From the NCBI RefSeq assembly GCF_019857205.1, contig NZ_JAHWXO010000001.1, positions 186,001 through 250,000 on the forward strand: a stretch of DNA of 64,000 nucleotides, written 5' to 3'. Under the pieces are notes generated by a model. That model saw nothing but the letters and a program-made list of their open reading frames with translations. It ran no database searches and had not been told where the DNA came from. The stretch is from Qipengyuania pacifica. GTDB taxonomy: Bacteria > Pseudomonadota > Alphaproteobacteria > Sphingomonadales > Sphingomonadaceae. Position numbers and translations under genes: made by a program. The number at the start of each line of letters is the position of its first letter. The first letter of the stretch is position 1. Below, piece by piece: positions 17,575 to 26,321 of this stretch.

Positions 17575-17592
17575 ATAAATAATATTATTTAT
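17575..17592. repeat. AT-only 18-bp palindrome, candidate DNA unwinding element
   Basis: ataaataatattatttat is a perfect inverted repeat made only of A and T, in an otherwise GC-rich chromosome. It sits at the hemE edge of the proposed origin. Confidence 0.75.
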
Positions 17593-17619
17593 ATAGAGGT
17601 TGAAGGAGTCTGTTGGCCC

Positions 17620-17628
17620 TGTGGATTT
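17620..17628 (-). promoter_or_regulatory. DnaA-box-like nonamer (7/9)
   Basis: TGTGGATTT on the plus strand, that is AAATCCACA on the minus strand, against consensus TTATCCACA. It is 27 bp from the AT palindrome. Confidence 0.5.
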
Positions 17629-17719
17629 CAGGGATAACTGGCCCCTGCCCGATTTCTCCCGCGCTGCAAAGGGCAACCTCTGCAATGCGACTCGCCCGCC
17701 GTGTTGAGTCGAGTCAAAC

Positions 17720-17728
17720 TTATCCTCG
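17720..17728 (+). promoter_or_regulatory. DnaA-box-like nonamer (7/9)
   Basis: TTATCCTCG against consensus TTATCCACA, just after a doubled GAGTC (17706-17715). Confidence 0.45.
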
Positions 17729-17853
17729 CTGTCCCCACCCCTGCGCATAAATCGGATTTGCTGTGCGGGAATCGGCCCGTGAAAGACTCGTTTCGGGGAG
17801 GGTTTTTCGTCCCGAACTTGTCGCCAGCTTTCTCCCGTGGTTTATGCCACCCG

Positions 17854-17862
17854 TTCTCCACA
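17854..17862 (+). promoter_or_regulatory. DnaA-box-like nonamer (8/9)
   Basis: TTCTCCACA differs from TTATCCACA at one base. It lies 31 bp before the proposed ppsR start. Confidence 0.55.
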
Positions 17863-17892
17863 GGCTGCAGGACCGCCAAAATCTCCAATCGC

Positions 17893-18723
17893 GTGCATCT
17901 CCATCTGCTGTCAGATTCGACCGGCGAAACGCTCGAAATGCTCGCCAAAGCGGCCCTCGCGCAGTTCGAGGATGCCGATGTCGTACGCCATTTTTGGCCG
18001 ATGGTCCGCAGCCGGCAGCATCTCGAACGGATCCTGCCCGAGCTCAAGGGCAATCCGGGGCTCGTATTGTTCACGCTCGTCAATCTGGACACTCGCACGC
18101 GGCTCGAAGAAGCATGCGGCCAACTGGGTCTGCCCGCCGTCCCGATCCTCGACCGGGTGACGGAGGCGCTGGAGAAGGCGCTCGGCCAGGAAGCGCATGG
18201 TCGGCCGGGCCGGCAGCACGCCATGGACCAGGCTTATTTTAATCGGGTCGAGGCAATCCAGTTCACCATCGCCCATGATGACGGGATCGGGTGGGAGAAC
18301 TGGGAGGAAGCGGACATTGTTCTGGCGGGCGTCTCGCGCAGTTCGAAGACCCCGACCAGCATCTACCTCGCCAATCGCGGGTACAAGGTCGCCAACATTC
18401 CGCTGGTGGTGGAAAGCCCGCCGCCGCCCAAGCTGTACGAATTGCAGAACCCGATGGTGGTGGGGCTCACGACCGCGCCCGAGCGGCTCATCCAGATCCG
18501 CCGCAACCGGCTGCTTACTCTGAACGAGGAACGGGAAACCGACTATGTCGATAACGAGCGCGTGAAGGACGAATTGAAGTTCGCCCGCCGCATGTTTGCC
18601 GATAATGGCTGGGCGGTAATCGATGTAACGCGCCGTTCGATCGAGGAAACTGCCGCCGCGATTATTCGGCTCCACAACGAACGAAAGGCGCGGGGTACGC
18701 GCCAGGGAGCAAAGCCCATATGA
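17893..18723 (+). CDS. ppsR: pyruvate, phosphate dikinase/PEP synthase regulatory protein (DUF299)
   Basis: A 276-residue bifunctional kinase/phosphorylase family protein that would switch PEP synthase or pyruvate phosphate dikinase off and on by ADP-dependent phosphorylation and Pi-dependent dephosphorylation. It starts [17 protein letters not shown], the usual family N-terminus. The P-loop-like [15 protein letters not shown] lies near residue 150, and [16 protein letters not shown] follows. The GTG at 17893 is chosen by homology because the 64 upstream in-frame codons fall in the origin and look non-coding. The stop overlaps maf by 4 bp. Confidence 0.9.
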   Translation: MHLHLLSDSTGETLEMLAKAALAQFEDADVVRHFWPMVRSRQHLERILPELKGNPGLVLFTLVNLDTRTRLEEACGQLGLPAVPILDRVTEALEKALGQEAHGRPGRQHAMDQAYFNRVEAIQFTIAHDDGIGWENWEEADIVLAGVSRSSKTPTSIYLANRGYKVANIPLVVESPPPPKLYELQNPMVVGLTTAPERLIQIRRNRLLTLNEERETDYVDNERVKDELKFARRMFADNGWAVIDVTRRSIEETAAAIIRLHNERKARGTRQGAKPI

Positions 18724-19325
18724 CGAAACTCGGCGGAACCGGCATCGTGCTCGCCTCGAACAGCGCGTCGCGCAAGGCGATGCTCGAAGCAGCGGGCGTG
18801 TCGTTTACCGCGCAAGCGGCAGATGTGGACGAGCGCGCGCTCGAAGCGGAGATGGACGATGCCGACCCCGCCGAGATTGCACAGGCGCTGGCCGCGGCGA
18901 AGGCAGCCTCGGTTTCCGCAATCCGGCCCGGCGATCTTGTGCTGGGATCGGATTCGCTGGTCGAGATTGATGGCAAGCGGTTCGACAAACCCACCAGCCG
19001 CGAGAACGCGGCAGACCATCTGCGGTCTTTTTCCGGTGGGGTGATGACATTGCACAGCGCTGCAGCGCTGGCGCGTGATGGCCAGATCCTTTGGGTCGGG
19101 TCCGACTTTGCAAGGTTGCATGTGCGTGAATTGAGCGACGCGTTCATCGAAATCTATCTCGATGCGGAATGGCCCGCAGTAAGCCAGTGCGTTGGCGTAT
19201 TCCGTATAGAAGGCCCGGGCGCGCAGCTCTTCGACGGTATCATGGGAGACCAGTTCACCGTGCTGGGGATGCCCCTGCTGCAGGTGCTCGATGCCTTGCG
19301 GGAAGAAGGCGCCTTGCTGTCGTGA
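18720..19325 (+). CDS. Maf-family nucleoside triphosphate pyrophosphatase
   Basis: A 201-residue house-cleaning enzyme that hydrolyses non-canonical or modified NTPs to NMP and pyrophosphate. The signature [15 protein letters not shown] lies at residues 12-26; [17 protein letters not shown] and [19 protein letters not shown] are the later conserved blocks. The ATG overlaps the ppsR stop (ATGA) and its own stop overlaps the GTG of aroE. Maf subfamily (dTTP/UTP or m7GTP) cannot be settled here. Confidence 0.93.
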   Translation: MTKLGGTGIVLASNSASRKAMLEAAGVSFTAQAADVDERALEAEMDDADPAEIAQALAAAKAASVSAIRPGDLVLGSDSLVEIDGKRFDKPTSRENAADHLRSFSGGVMTLHSAAALARDGQILWVGSDFARLHVRELSDAFIEIYLDAEWPAVSQCVGVFRIEGPGAQLFDGIMGDQFTVLGMPLLQVLDALREEGALLS

Positions 19326-20176
19326 CGCGCCATGCCGAGGTGATCGGCGATCCGATCGCGCAATCCAAATCGCCCGCGATCCACGGTTTCTGGATAGAAC
19401 GGCTGGGGCTGGACGCCGATTATCGTGCGACGCAAGTCGATGCGGGCGGACTTGCGGACTATGTTGCAGACAGGCGCACGGCCTCGGATTGGTGTGGATG
19501 CAATGTTACCATGCCCCACAAGCAGGCAATCATGCCACTGCTGGACCGCCTCGAACCACTGGCAAAGCAGGTTGGCGCGGTGAACACCGTCGTAAAAGCG
19601 GCTGATGGAAAGCTGGTTGGGCGCAATACCGATGTGGCGGGATTTCTCGAACCCTTGACCGATCGACTTCGCCAGCAGCATTATTTCCGCATGGCGCGAG
19701 TAATCGGAACAGGCGGCGCTGCACGGGCGATCGTTTCGGGTCTCGCAAGAGAGGGCTTCACCCTCGTCGTCGCGGGACGGGACCGGGCCAAGGCCGACGC
19801 CCTGCTGGAGGAACTGGACCCAAGCGGGGAACACCATGCAGCACAGATCGACCACTTTGCTGCGGCCACGGACTTCGTCTTCGACGACCGCAAGGGCTGC
19901 TGCGATCTGGTCGTCAACGCTTCGCCCCTGGGAATGAAAGGCAAGCCGCCGCTGCCCTTCGACTGGAGTCATGCTCCGCCGGGTTCGATTGCTTACGATA
20001 TCGTCACGGACCCCGTGGATACACCATTTTTGAAATCCGCTCGCGAAGCCGGGTTCGAGACCATCGATGGACTGGCGATGCTGATCGGGCAGGCGGCCGC
20101 AGCATTTACGCACTTCTTCGGAATAGAGCCGCCGCGTGAATTCGATGAGGAATTACGGGAAAGACTCATCGCATGA
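19322..20176 (+). CDS. aroE: shikimate dehydrogenase (NADP+)
   Basis: A 284-residue enzyme of the shikimate pathway reducing 3-dehydroshikimate. The GTG start at 19322 overlaps the maf stop (GTGA) and gives the canonical N-terminus [17 protein letters not shown]. The substrate-site lysine is in [25 protein letters not shown] and the nucleotide loop [10 protein letters not shown] follow. It overlaps coaE by 4 bp. Confidence 0.95.
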   Translation: MTRHAEVIGDPIAQSKSPAIHGFWIERLGLDADYRATQVDAGGLADYVADRRTASDWCGCNVTMPHKQAIMPLLDRLEPLAKQVGAVNTVVKAADGKLVGRNTDVAGFLEPLTDRLRQQHYFRMARVIGTGGAARAIVSGLAREGFTLVVAGRDRAKADALLEELDPSGEHHAAQIDHFAAATDFVFDDRKGCCDLVVNASPLGMKGKPPLPFDWSHAPPGSIAYDIVTDPVDTPFLKSAREAGFETIDGLAMLIGQAAAAFTHFFGIEPPREFDEELRERLIA

Positions 20177-20787
20177 GCCGCCCCCTCATCATCGGCCTTA
20201 CCGGCTCAATCGGCATGGGAAAATCGACCGTAGCGGCCATGTTCGAGGCTGCAGGGGTGCCCGTATTCGATGCCGATGCCGAAGTGAGGGCCATGCAGGG
20301 ACCCGGCGGCGAACTGGTTGCTGCCATTGAGAATGCGTTCCCCGGCACTACGGAAGAAAGCGGCGTTTCGCGCGAAATGCTCGGCGCGCTGGTCTTCGGC
20401 AATGCCGCACAATTGGCTCGGCTGGAATCCATCGTCCACCCCGCCGTCGCACAGAAGCGTCAGGCCTTCATGATCGAACATTCGGGAGCGCCGGTCGTCG
20501 TCTTCGACATTCCGCTCCTGTTCGAGAAAGGTGGCGCCGCTGCAGTGGACCGGGTGGTGGTCGTTTCGGCATCGGCTGAAAAACAGCGCCAGCGGGTTCT
20601 TGCCCGGCCCGGCATGACCGAGGAAAAATTTACCCAGATCCTCGCCATCCAGACTCCCGACAGCGAAAAGCGCGAGCGGGCGGACCATGTGATCGATACC
20701 GGCACCAGCCTTGCCGAGACGGAAGATGCGGTCCGCATGCTGATCGAGGAATTGAAGTCAGCGCCAAGGCGGCAAGGCTCGCTGTAA
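20173..20787 (+). CDS. coaE: dephospho-CoA kinase
   Basis: A 204-residue P-loop kinase for the last step of coenzyme A synthesis. Walker A GLTGSIGMGKST is at residues 8-19, the substrate segment VFDADAEVRAM follows, and VVFDIPLLFEKGG near 110. It is the fourth gene of ppsR-maf-aroE-coaE, with ATGA overlap to aroE. dnaQ begins 41 bp downstream. Confidence 0.95.
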   Translation: MSRPLIIGLTGSIGMGKSTVAAMFEAAGVPVFDADAEVRAMQGPGGELVAAIENAFPGTTEESGVSREMLGALVFGNAAQLARLESIVHPAVAQKRQAFMIEHSGAPVVVFDIPLLFEKGGAAAVDRVVVVSASAEKQRQRVLARPGMTEEKFTQILAIQTPDSEKRERADHVIDTGTSLAETEDAVRMLIEELKSAPRRQGSL

Positions 20788-20828
20788 CCCCCTTGTAATC
20801 TGCGGTCACGGGGCCGATAGAAGTATGG

Positions 20829-21524
20829 ATGCGTGAGATCGTATTCGATACCGAGACAACCGGCCTGGATCCCAAGACGGGGGACCGAATGGTGGAGATC
20901 GGCTGCATCGAGATGGTCAATCTCGTGCCGACGGGCGCAACATATCACGCCTATTTCAATCCCGAACGCGACATGCCGGCCGGCGCCGAAGCCGTTCATG
21001 GTCTTTCGGCAGCATTCCTGTCGGACAAACCACTGTTTCGCGAAGTGGCGCAGGAATTGCTCGACTTCATCGGGGATTCGCCGCTTGTCGCGCATAATGC
21101 TGGTTTCGATTTCGGCTTTCTCAATGCGGAACTGGCCCTGATCGCCATGGAACCGGTGTGTACGACGCGCATGGTCGACACGGTGGCTATTGCGCGCAAG
21201 CGTCACCCGGGTGCCAAGCTTTCGCTCGATGCGCTGTGCAGCCGCTACGGGATCGATCGCAGCCACCGGGTCAAACACGGCGCGCTGCTCGATGCCGAGT
21301 TGCTGGCGCAGGTCTATGTAGAACTGAAGGGCGGCCGCCAGATCGGATTGGAACTGGCAGCTGAAGCGGCGATGGCCGAGATCGCCGGCGAGCAGACTAT
21401 CGTTGCGGTGCGAAAAGCTCCCACGGGGCCGCGGCGCGAACCGCGTCCGCATTTCGCCAGCCAGGCGGAACTTGCGCGGCATCGGGAATTCATGGCGGGA
21501 ATCGAAAATCCTCTTTGGGGCTAG
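20829..21524 (+). CDS. dnaQ: DNA polymerase III epsilon subunit (proofreading exonuclease)
   Basis: A 231-residue DEDDh 3'-5' exonuclease. Exo I is IVFDTETTGLDP at residues 4-15, Exo II is LVAHNAGFDFGFLNAEL near 87-103, and Exo III is HRVKHGALLDAELLAQVY near 150-167. A C-terminal tail long enough to bind the alpha subunit remains. Its place after coaE next to the origin matches Caulobacter gene order. Confidence 0.95.
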   Translation: MREIVFDTETTGLDPKTGDRMVEIGCIEMVNLVPTGATYHAYFNPERDMPAGAEAVHGLSAAFLSDKPLFREVAQELLDFIGDSPLVAHNAGFDFGFLNAELALIAMEPVCTTRMVDTVAIARKRHPGAKLSLDALCSRYGIDRSHRVKHGALLDAELLAQVYVELKGGRQIGLELAAEAAMAEIAGEQTIVAVRKAPTGPRREPRPHFASQAELARHREFMAGIENPLWG

Positions 21525-21602
21525 ATTCCCGGCAGGTGGAAACCGGCAGACGGGCCGGAGAGTTGGGATCGCACGGGGGACGATAAAGGAGAAAACGACA
21601 AG

Positions 21603-22172
21603 ATGGACATTCGCGTTTCCGGCCACCAGATCGACACTGGCTCCGCCCTGCAGGAACATGTCGACGATCGACTGAACTCCATCGTCGATAAATATTTCAA
21701 CCGCGCAATTTCATCGCACGTCACCTTCGGCAAGGGGCCGGGTGGCGCCTTTACCTCCGATATCGTGACGCATGTGATGCAGGGCCTCATCCTGAAGGGT
21801 CATGCAGAAGCGCATGATGTGCATCAGGCATTCGATGCCGCCGCGAGCAAGATCGAAAAGCAGTTGCGCCGGTACAAACGCCGGATAAAGGACCGTCACG
21901 AACAGGCCGCCCACGCGGTGCGCGAAACGGAAGCTGCCTATACGATCCTGGCAGCGCCCGAACCCGACAATGACGAGGAAGTCACATCGGACAGCCCGCC
22001 CATCGTCGCCGAAACCAAGGCCATGATACCCGAATGCAGCGTTGCCGATGCGGTCATGCTGCTGGATCTGCAGAACGCCAATGGTCTGCTGTTCAAGAAT
22101 GCCGGTAGCGGGGCCCACAATATGGTCTATCGCCGGCACGACGGGTCGATCGGCTGGGTCGAGCCGCGCTAG
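21603..22172 (+). CDS. hpf: ribosome hibernation-promoting factor, long form
   Basis: A 189-residue protein. An N-terminal S30AE/YfiA domain (about 1-105, MDIRVSGHQIDTG through RYKRRIKDRHEQ) binds the small subunit. A spacer follows, then a C-terminal dimerisation domain (about 130-189, VADAVMLLDLQNANGLLFKN, ending HDGSIGWVEPR). Long HPF forms 100S ribosome dimers in slow growth. AAGGAGAAAACGACAAG gives a good ribosome site. A thioesterase gene follows after 15 bp. Confidence 0.94.
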   Translation: MDIRVSGHQIDTGSALQEHVDDRLNSIVDKYFNRAISSHVTFGKGPGGAFTSDIVTHVMQGLILKGHAEAHDVHQAFDAAASKIEKQLRRYKRRIKDRHEQAAHAVRETEAAYTILAAPEPDNDEEVTSDSPPIVAETKAMIPECSVADAVMLLDLQNANGLLFKNAGSGAHNMVYRRHDGSIGWVEPR

Positions 22173-22187
22173 GGGAGAGAGGGAGCA

Positions 22188-22652
22188 ATGACCGGGGCCG
22201 CATCCAGCGGGGCACAGCGCCATCACCGGGCGCTGGAAAGCCTCTACGCTTCGGCGCCGGTCAATGCGCTCTTCGCATCCCGCCTCGAAATCACGGGCGA
22301 AGGGGCTGCGCGCATTACCTTCAACGTGACCGAAGACGTCTATCACGCCGCTGGGGCAGCCCACGGCACGATCTATTTCAAGATGCTCGACGATGCCGGC
22401 TTCTATGCAGCGAACACCTTCGTTTCCGACCGTTTCCTGCTGACGACATCGTTCAATCTCCATTTCACCAAGCCGGTGCGGATCGGCGAAGTGGTCGCGG
22501 AAGGGCGCTGGGTGAGCGGGCGCAAGCGGGTATTCGTGGCGGAATCGCGGCTGGTCGACGCCGAAGGCGACGAGATCGGCCGGGGAACCGGGACATTCAT
22601 GCGCTCGCACATCCCCTTGTCCAGCCTGCCCGGTTATCTGGCCGAAGGTTGA
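22188..22652 (+). CDS. PaaI-family hotdog thioesterase
   Basis: A 154-residue hotdog-fold protein with the active-site region AAGAAHGTIYFKMLDDAGFYAANT near residues 50-73 and the strand FLLTTSFNLHFTKPVRIGE. Such enzymes hydrolyse acyl-CoA or aryl-CoA thioesters in the cytoplasm. The start has an excellent GGGAGAGAGGGAG ribosome site. It lies between hpf and DUF1491 in one direction, likely one transcript. The substrate is unknown. Confidence 0.85.
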   Translation: MTGAASSGAQRHHRALESLYASAPVNALFASRLEITGEGAARITFNVTEDVYHAAGAAHGTIYFKMLDDAGFYAANTFVSDRFLLTTSFNLHFTKPVRIGEVVAEGRWVSGRKRVFVAESRLVDAEGDEIGRGTGTFMRSHIPLSSLPGYLAEG

Positions 22653-22657
22653 CGGCG

Positions 22658-22996
22658 ATGTCCGATGCCCGCCTGCCTGCGCATCTGGAAGTATCCGGCC
22701 TCGTGCGCACCGTGGAGTCGGCGGGCGGCTTTGGAATGGTTATCCAGAAGGGGGAAAAAGACGCGGGCGTCATCCTCGTATTAACCACACATAATGGCGC
22801 GAATACAATGCTCTGGGAGCGTATGCCGCAGCGTGACGGCTCCCGCGCCTTCACTTGCACCCGTGAGCAAGATACTGAAAACAAAACCGATTTTGATGAG
22901 TATATTACCCGCAGACGCAATTCCGACCCGGATTGCTGGGTGATCGAGCTGGACGTCGAAAACGCAGAACGCTTCATCGCACAGGGCGCGCATTAA
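22658..22996 (+). CDS. DUF1491 family protein
   Basis: A 112-residue protein starting at ATG 22658 (MSDARLPAHLEVSGLVR), 5 nt after the thioesterase stop. A TTG start 9 nt earlier would overlap the stop but lacks a ribosome site. It matches the DUF1491 pattern: GLVRTVESAGGFGMVIQKG, then MLWERMP and the final CWVIELDVENAERFI. The part from about 22780 to 22930 looks richer in A and T than its neighbours by eye. Function unknown. Confidence 0.82.
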   Translation: MSDARLPAHLEVSGLVRTVESAGGFGMVIQKGEKDAGVILVLTTHNGANTMLWERMPQRDGSRAFTCTREQDTENKTDFDEYITRRRNSDPDCWVIELDVENAERFIAQGAH

Positions 22997-23198
22997 CTTG
23001 ACTTGATTGCAATTGAGACTATTTGGCCGCTCAACTTCGATGCGCAGGCGGCGTAGGACGGCAATGGGGTCGGTACGCATGCACGCAGACGGGGGGTGGT
23101 CGGCAGGCCAGTAAACGGATCCGCATTTCAGGACGCAACCAACGCGCCAAGGACCCCGACCTGCGACAGACTGCCAACCGCTTAGTTGTCAGTGACAA

Positions 23199-23858
23199 AT
23201 GATTCGCAAGACTACCGGTTTCACCGCGATTATCGCGGCAATTACCCTTACTATTCTTGCCGGAGCCGAAGGTTCCGGGGCCAATGCCCAGGTTGCGGCA
23301 CATGCAACCGATCAGAATGCTACCGAGGCACAGCTTACCGAAGAAGTGGTGCCCGTCTTCGTAGAGAAGGCCGTAGTGCAGGAGCTTCCCGGCGACGCGG
23401 AACTCCCAGCTGAAGATTCAACCGATTCCGCCTCCAGTGCCAGCAGTCTGCGCGAACTGGTTTCGACCATACCCACCGCGGGCCGGCTCTCCGACGAGCT
23501 GCATTGCCTTGCCGGTGCCGTCTATTTCGAGGCACGCGGCGAACCGCTCGAAGGTCAGCTTGCGGTCGCTCAGGTAATCGTCAACCGCGCCGAAGATCGC
23601 CGGTTCCCTTCCAGCTATTGCGGTGTGGTCTACCAGCGCTCGCAATTCTCCTTCGTGAAGGGCGGCCGCATGCCCAAGGTCCGCACCGGCTCGGCCGCGT
23701 GGAAACGGGCAGAAGCGATCGCTCGCATTGCCCATCGCGGTCTGTGGGACAGCAAGGCGGGCGACGCGCTGTTCTTCCATGCAAATTACGTGCGACCGCG
23801 CTGGAGCCACCGCAAGGTCGCCCTCGCCACCATCGACACGCATGTCTTCTATCGCTGA
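23199..23858 (+). CDS. SleB-type cell wall hydrolase
   Basis: A 219-residue exported protein. A signal peptide ends near residue 30, an acidic linker reaches about 90, then a Hydrolase_2 (SleB/CwlJ) domain: LHCLAGAVYFEARGEPLEGQLAVAQVIVNRAEDRRFPSSYCGVV with catalytic Glu in YFEARGE, then SQFSFVKGG and HANYVRPRW. In proteobacteria this domain acts in peptidoglycan turnover, not spore germination. About 200 bp without a gene precede it; no terminator or RNA gene is recognisable there. Confidence 0.9.
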   Translation: MIRKTTGFTAIIAAITLTILAGAEGSGANAQVAAHATDQNATEAQLTEEVVPVFVEKAVVQELPGDAELPAEDSTDSASSASSLRELVSTIPTAGRLSDELHCLAGAVYFEARGEPLEGQLAVAQVIVNRAEDRRFPSSYCGVVYQRSQFSFVKGGRMPKVRTGSAAWKRAEAIARIAHRGLWDSKAGDALFFHANYVRPRWSHRKVALATIDTHVFYR

Positions 23859-23914
23859 GCGGCTGTAACGTCTGTTGTGCAGGGGAAGCCCGAACAGGGC
23901 CCCCTCGCGCAGCC

Positions 23915-24700
23915 TCAGTCCCGCAGGTCCACCCAGACCGGGGTATGGTCGCTGGACTTTTCCCTGCCGCGATAGGCCTTGTCGACACCTGCGGCCGTCA
24001 TGCGGTCGGCCAGTTCGGGCGACAGCAAGAGATGATCGATGCGGAAGCCGTGGTCACGCTGCCAGGCGCCGGCCTGGTAATCCCAGAAGGTCCACACGCC
24101 GCCGCGGGGGTTGAGCGTGTCGATCGCATCGGTCCAGCCATCGGAAAGAAAGCGCGCATAGTGATCGCGTGATTCGGGTTGCATCAGCGCATCGTCCGCC
24201 ATGGACCGGACGGACCAGACATCCTTGTCTTCGGGGATGACATTGAAATCGCCGAGGACGAGCGCCGGGACTTCCTCGTCCCAGATTTGGCGTGTCCGCT
24301 CGCGCAGCTTTTCCATCCAGACCAGCTTGTAATCGAACTTGGGCCCCGGATGCGGATTGCCATTGGGCAGGTAGAGGTTGCAGATCCGTACGCCGTTCAC
24401 GTCGGCTTCCAGATAGCGGGCCTGTTCACCCTCCCCTTCTTTCGGGCCGTCGATGCCGAGGCCGCGCTGTATTTCCTTGGGCTCTACACCGTCGGCCAGA
24501 ATGGCCACGCCGTTGAAGCCCTTCTGGCCATGCCAGATGGCTTTGTAACCGATCGCCTCGAATTCGTCCGCGGGGAAGCCTTCGTCCATCGTCTTGATTT
24601 CCTGCAGGCAGGCGACGGTCGGACGGGTTTCCTCAAGCCATTCCTTGAGACGAGGCAGGCGGGCCTTGATACCGTTGATGTTGAAGCTGGCGATACGCAT
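23915..24700 (-). CDS. xth: exodeoxyribonuclease III (AP endonuclease)
   Basis: A 261-residue DNase I-fold repair nuclease. The N-terminal FNINGIKARLPRL, the catalytic Glu in CLQEIKT near 33, the GDFNVIPEDKDVW motif near 150 and the terminal SDHTPVWVDL with the catalytic Asp/His are present. It cleaves DNA at abasic sites and removes blocked 3' ends. It starts 38 bp after the erpA stop in the same orientation. Confidence 0.94.
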   Translation of the reverse strand: MRIASFNINGIKARLPRLKEWLEETRPTVACLQEIKTMDEGFPADEFEAIGYKAIWHGQKGFNGVAILADGVEPKEIQRGLGIDGPKEGEGEQARYLEADVNGVRICNLYLPNGNPHPGPKFDYKLVWMEKLRERTRQIWDEEVPALVLGDFNVIPEDKDVWSVRSMADDALMQPESRDHYARFLSDGWTDAIDTLNPRGGVWTFWDYQAGAWQRDHGFRIDHLLLSPELADRMTAAGVDKAYRGREKSSDHTPVWVDLRD

Positions 24701-24738
24701 GGCGGACCTGATGCCCGAAACGCCAGCGCGGGTCTAAT

Positions 24739-25068
24739 CTAAATGCCGAAGCTGGAACCGCACCCACAGCCGGCAGCCGCCTGCGGGTTTTCGACCCGGA
24801 ACGCGGCTCCGCCCAGCGATTCGACGAAATCGACGGTGCTCCCCGCCACCAGGTCGAGACTGACGGCATCGACCACCAGTTTCACGCCGGCATTCTCGCT
24901 GATCGAATCCTCGTCGTCCATGTCTTCGGCGAGCCCGAACCTGTACTGGAAACCCGAACAGCCGCCCCCTTCGACGGACAGACGCAGAATCGCAGGCTTG
25001 GCCTGCTTTTCGGCGATTGCCGCAATACGGGCAGCGGCAGCGTCGGTCAGGGTGGGTGCTGTTGTCAT
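24739..25068 (-). CDS. erpA: A-type iron-sulfur carrier, ErpA-like
   Basis: A 109-residue HesB/IscA protein, started at 25068 (MTTAPTLTDAAAARI) because the longer frame adds non-homologous sequence. The three cluster cysteines are C37 (GGGCSGF), C101 and C103 (GCGCGSSF). It passes [4Fe-4S] or [2Fe-2S] clusters to target enzymes. It is the second A-type carrier in the window; the other ends the suf operon. Confidence 0.9.
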   Translation of the reverse strand: MTTAPTLTDAAAARIAAIAEKQAKPAILRLSVEGGGCSGFQYRFGLAEDMDDEDSISENAGVKLVVDAVSLDLVAGSTVDFVESLGGAAFRVENPQAAAGCGCGSSFGI

Positions 25069-25099
25069 GGCCAGGATGTAGGTTGTCCCGAGCCCGGTC

Positions 25100-25531
25100 T
25101 CAAGCGGTGCGAATATATTCGCGCATGGCTTCCGCCTCGTGCTGGATCTCGTCCAGACGTGCCTTGACCAGATCGCCGATCGAAATGAACCCGCACATCG
25201 TCTCCCCGTCGACAACAGGCAGATGGCGGATCCGGCGCTTCGTCATGAGTGCCAGCGCATCGAGAACGGTCGCCGATTTTTCGACGGTGATGGCCGGGGC
25301 GGTCATTACCTCGCCGATCGGGCGCTCGAGGCACGCATCGCCTTCGTCGGCCAGACGATAGATCACGTCGCGCTCGGAAAAGATGCCGACGATTCGGCCG
25401 CCTTCCATGATGGGGACCGCGCCGATGCGTTTCGATGCAAGGAGCGCGATCGCTTCGCGGACCGGCGCGTCCACAGTCGAGGATATGACGTTCGAACTTG
25501 CCCGCCCCTCGATCAGTCGGCTGATTTCCAT
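25100..25531 (-). CDS. CBS-domain protein
   Basis: A 143-residue protein made of two CBS motifs (about 8-60 and 75-130), with VREAIALLASKRIGAVPIMEGGRIVGIFSERDVIYRL and VLDALALMTKRRIRHLPVVDGETMCGFISIGDL. A Bateman module of this kind binds adenine nucleotides and reports energy state, usually in trans when no catalytic domain is fused. ATG at 25531 has GGAGGAGAT just upstream. It is 31 bp before erpA in the same direction. Confidence 0.9.
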   Translation of the reverse strand: MEISRLIEGRASSNVISSTVDAPVREAIALLASKRIGAVPIMEGGRIVGIFSERDVIYRLADEGDACLERPIGEVMTAPAITVEKSATVLDALALMTKRRIRHLPVVDGETMCGFISIGDLVKARLDEIQHEAEAMREYIRTA

Positions 25532-25643
25532 GCGAGATCTCCTCCGTTGCTGTTCACCTAGAATGCCAGTTTCACAGGCAAAAAGCGAATCGGAAGCAGG
25601 CGGGCGTTGAATCGCGGTGCGATGACGGCCATGTGCGGTGGCG

Positions 25644-25934
25644 ATGGTTCAGAAATCTCCCCTCGACGATCCTGAACAGGCTGCGTTTGCCTGGGCGCGT
25701 TATCGGCGGATCATGCGGTTCATGTTCCTGCTGACTGTCGGCGTCGTCGCCATCGCCCTGGCCCTGCTGTACAAATATGGACACGAGGAAATCTCGATCC
25801 ATTATTACATCGCATCTGCCCTGGGGATCGGGTTCACCATGCTGCTGACCAGCGCATTGATGGGCCTGGTTTTCCTGTCGTCCGGGACGGGTCACGACGA
25901 ATCCATCGAAGACCGTCTTCGCGACGACGATTAA
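25644..25934 (+). CDS. small two-helix inner-membrane protein
   Basis: A 96-residue protein with two transmembrane helices (about residues 27-45 and 57-78) and charged ends (RLRDDD). A GTG 6 nt upstream is an alternative start. Its last codons overlap the end of the convergent ferredoxin gene by 4 bp. No family recognised with confidence; it resembles small conserved sphingomonad membrane proteins. Confidence 0.7.
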   Translation: MVQKSPLDDPEQAAFAWARYRRIMRFMFLLTVGVVAIALALLYKYGHEEISIHYYIASALGIGFTMLLTSALMGLVFLSSGTGHDESIEDRLRDDD

Positions 25935-26305
25935 TCGGCCGGGCGCAGCCGGTATTCTTCGACCGGGACGCCAGCGATCAGATGGCGCTGGATGATCGCC
26001 TCGAGCACCTCCGGTCCGCAGGAATGGTACCAGACGTTATCGGGCCAGACGACTGCAATAGGCCCGGCTTCGCAGATCTGCAGGCAATCGGCCTTGGTCC
26101 GCTGGACTGTCCCTTTGCGCCCGACAAGGCCAAGATCCTTCAAACGTTTCTTGAGGTAGTTCCAGGCTTCCTTGCCTTCTTCGCGGCGGCAGCATTTCTG
26201 CTTTTCCGAAATGGCGCACAGGAAGATCTGACGCTCTGCTGATGCGCCACCGGTTTTCGCCAGCGCCTTTTCGGCCTTGCGCGTGGATTTGGAACTGGCG
26301 GTCAA
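25931..26305 (-). CDS. thioredoxin-like [2Fe-2S] ferredoxin domain protein
   Basis: A 124-residue protein with a basic N-terminus and a thioredoxin-like ferredoxin domain. The cysteines occur as IFLC, KCC (about residues 29-41) and DCLQIC near 70-75, the arrangement of the TRX-like [2Fe-2S] family. [29 protein letters not shown] is typical of the C-terminal half. Electron partner unknown. It lies 16 bp from popZ in the same orientation. Confidence 0.85.
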   Translation of the reverse strand: MTASSKSTRKAEKALAKTGGASAERQIFLCAISEKQKCCRREEGKEAWNYLKKRLKDLGLVGRKGTVQRTKADCLQICEAGPIAVVWPDNVWYHSCGPEVLEAIIQRHLIAGVPVEEYRLRPAD

Positions 26306-26321
26306 AGGGAGACTGATGGCC

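Larger units (their letters stand above)
17559..17892. other. probable chromosomal replication origin (oriC) between hemE and ppsR
   Basis: This 334-bp gap between divergent hemE and ppsR holds an AT-only 18-bp palindrome (candidate unwinding element), one 8/9 and two 7/9 DnaA-box-like nonamers, and six GANTC sites. The flanking order (rho, hemE // ppsR, maf, aroE, coaE, dnaQ) is that of the Caulobacter crescentus origin, and parAB/parS lie 8-10 kb away. An in-frame extension of ppsR from a GTG at 17701 would cover part of it but encodes no family sequence. Origin function is inferred from synteny plus motifs. Confidence 0.8.

Noticed and set aside
22997-23198. Possible tRNA or RNA gene in the gap before the SleB-type gene
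   Set aside because: No T-arm GTTCRA with matching acceptor stem; no terminator.
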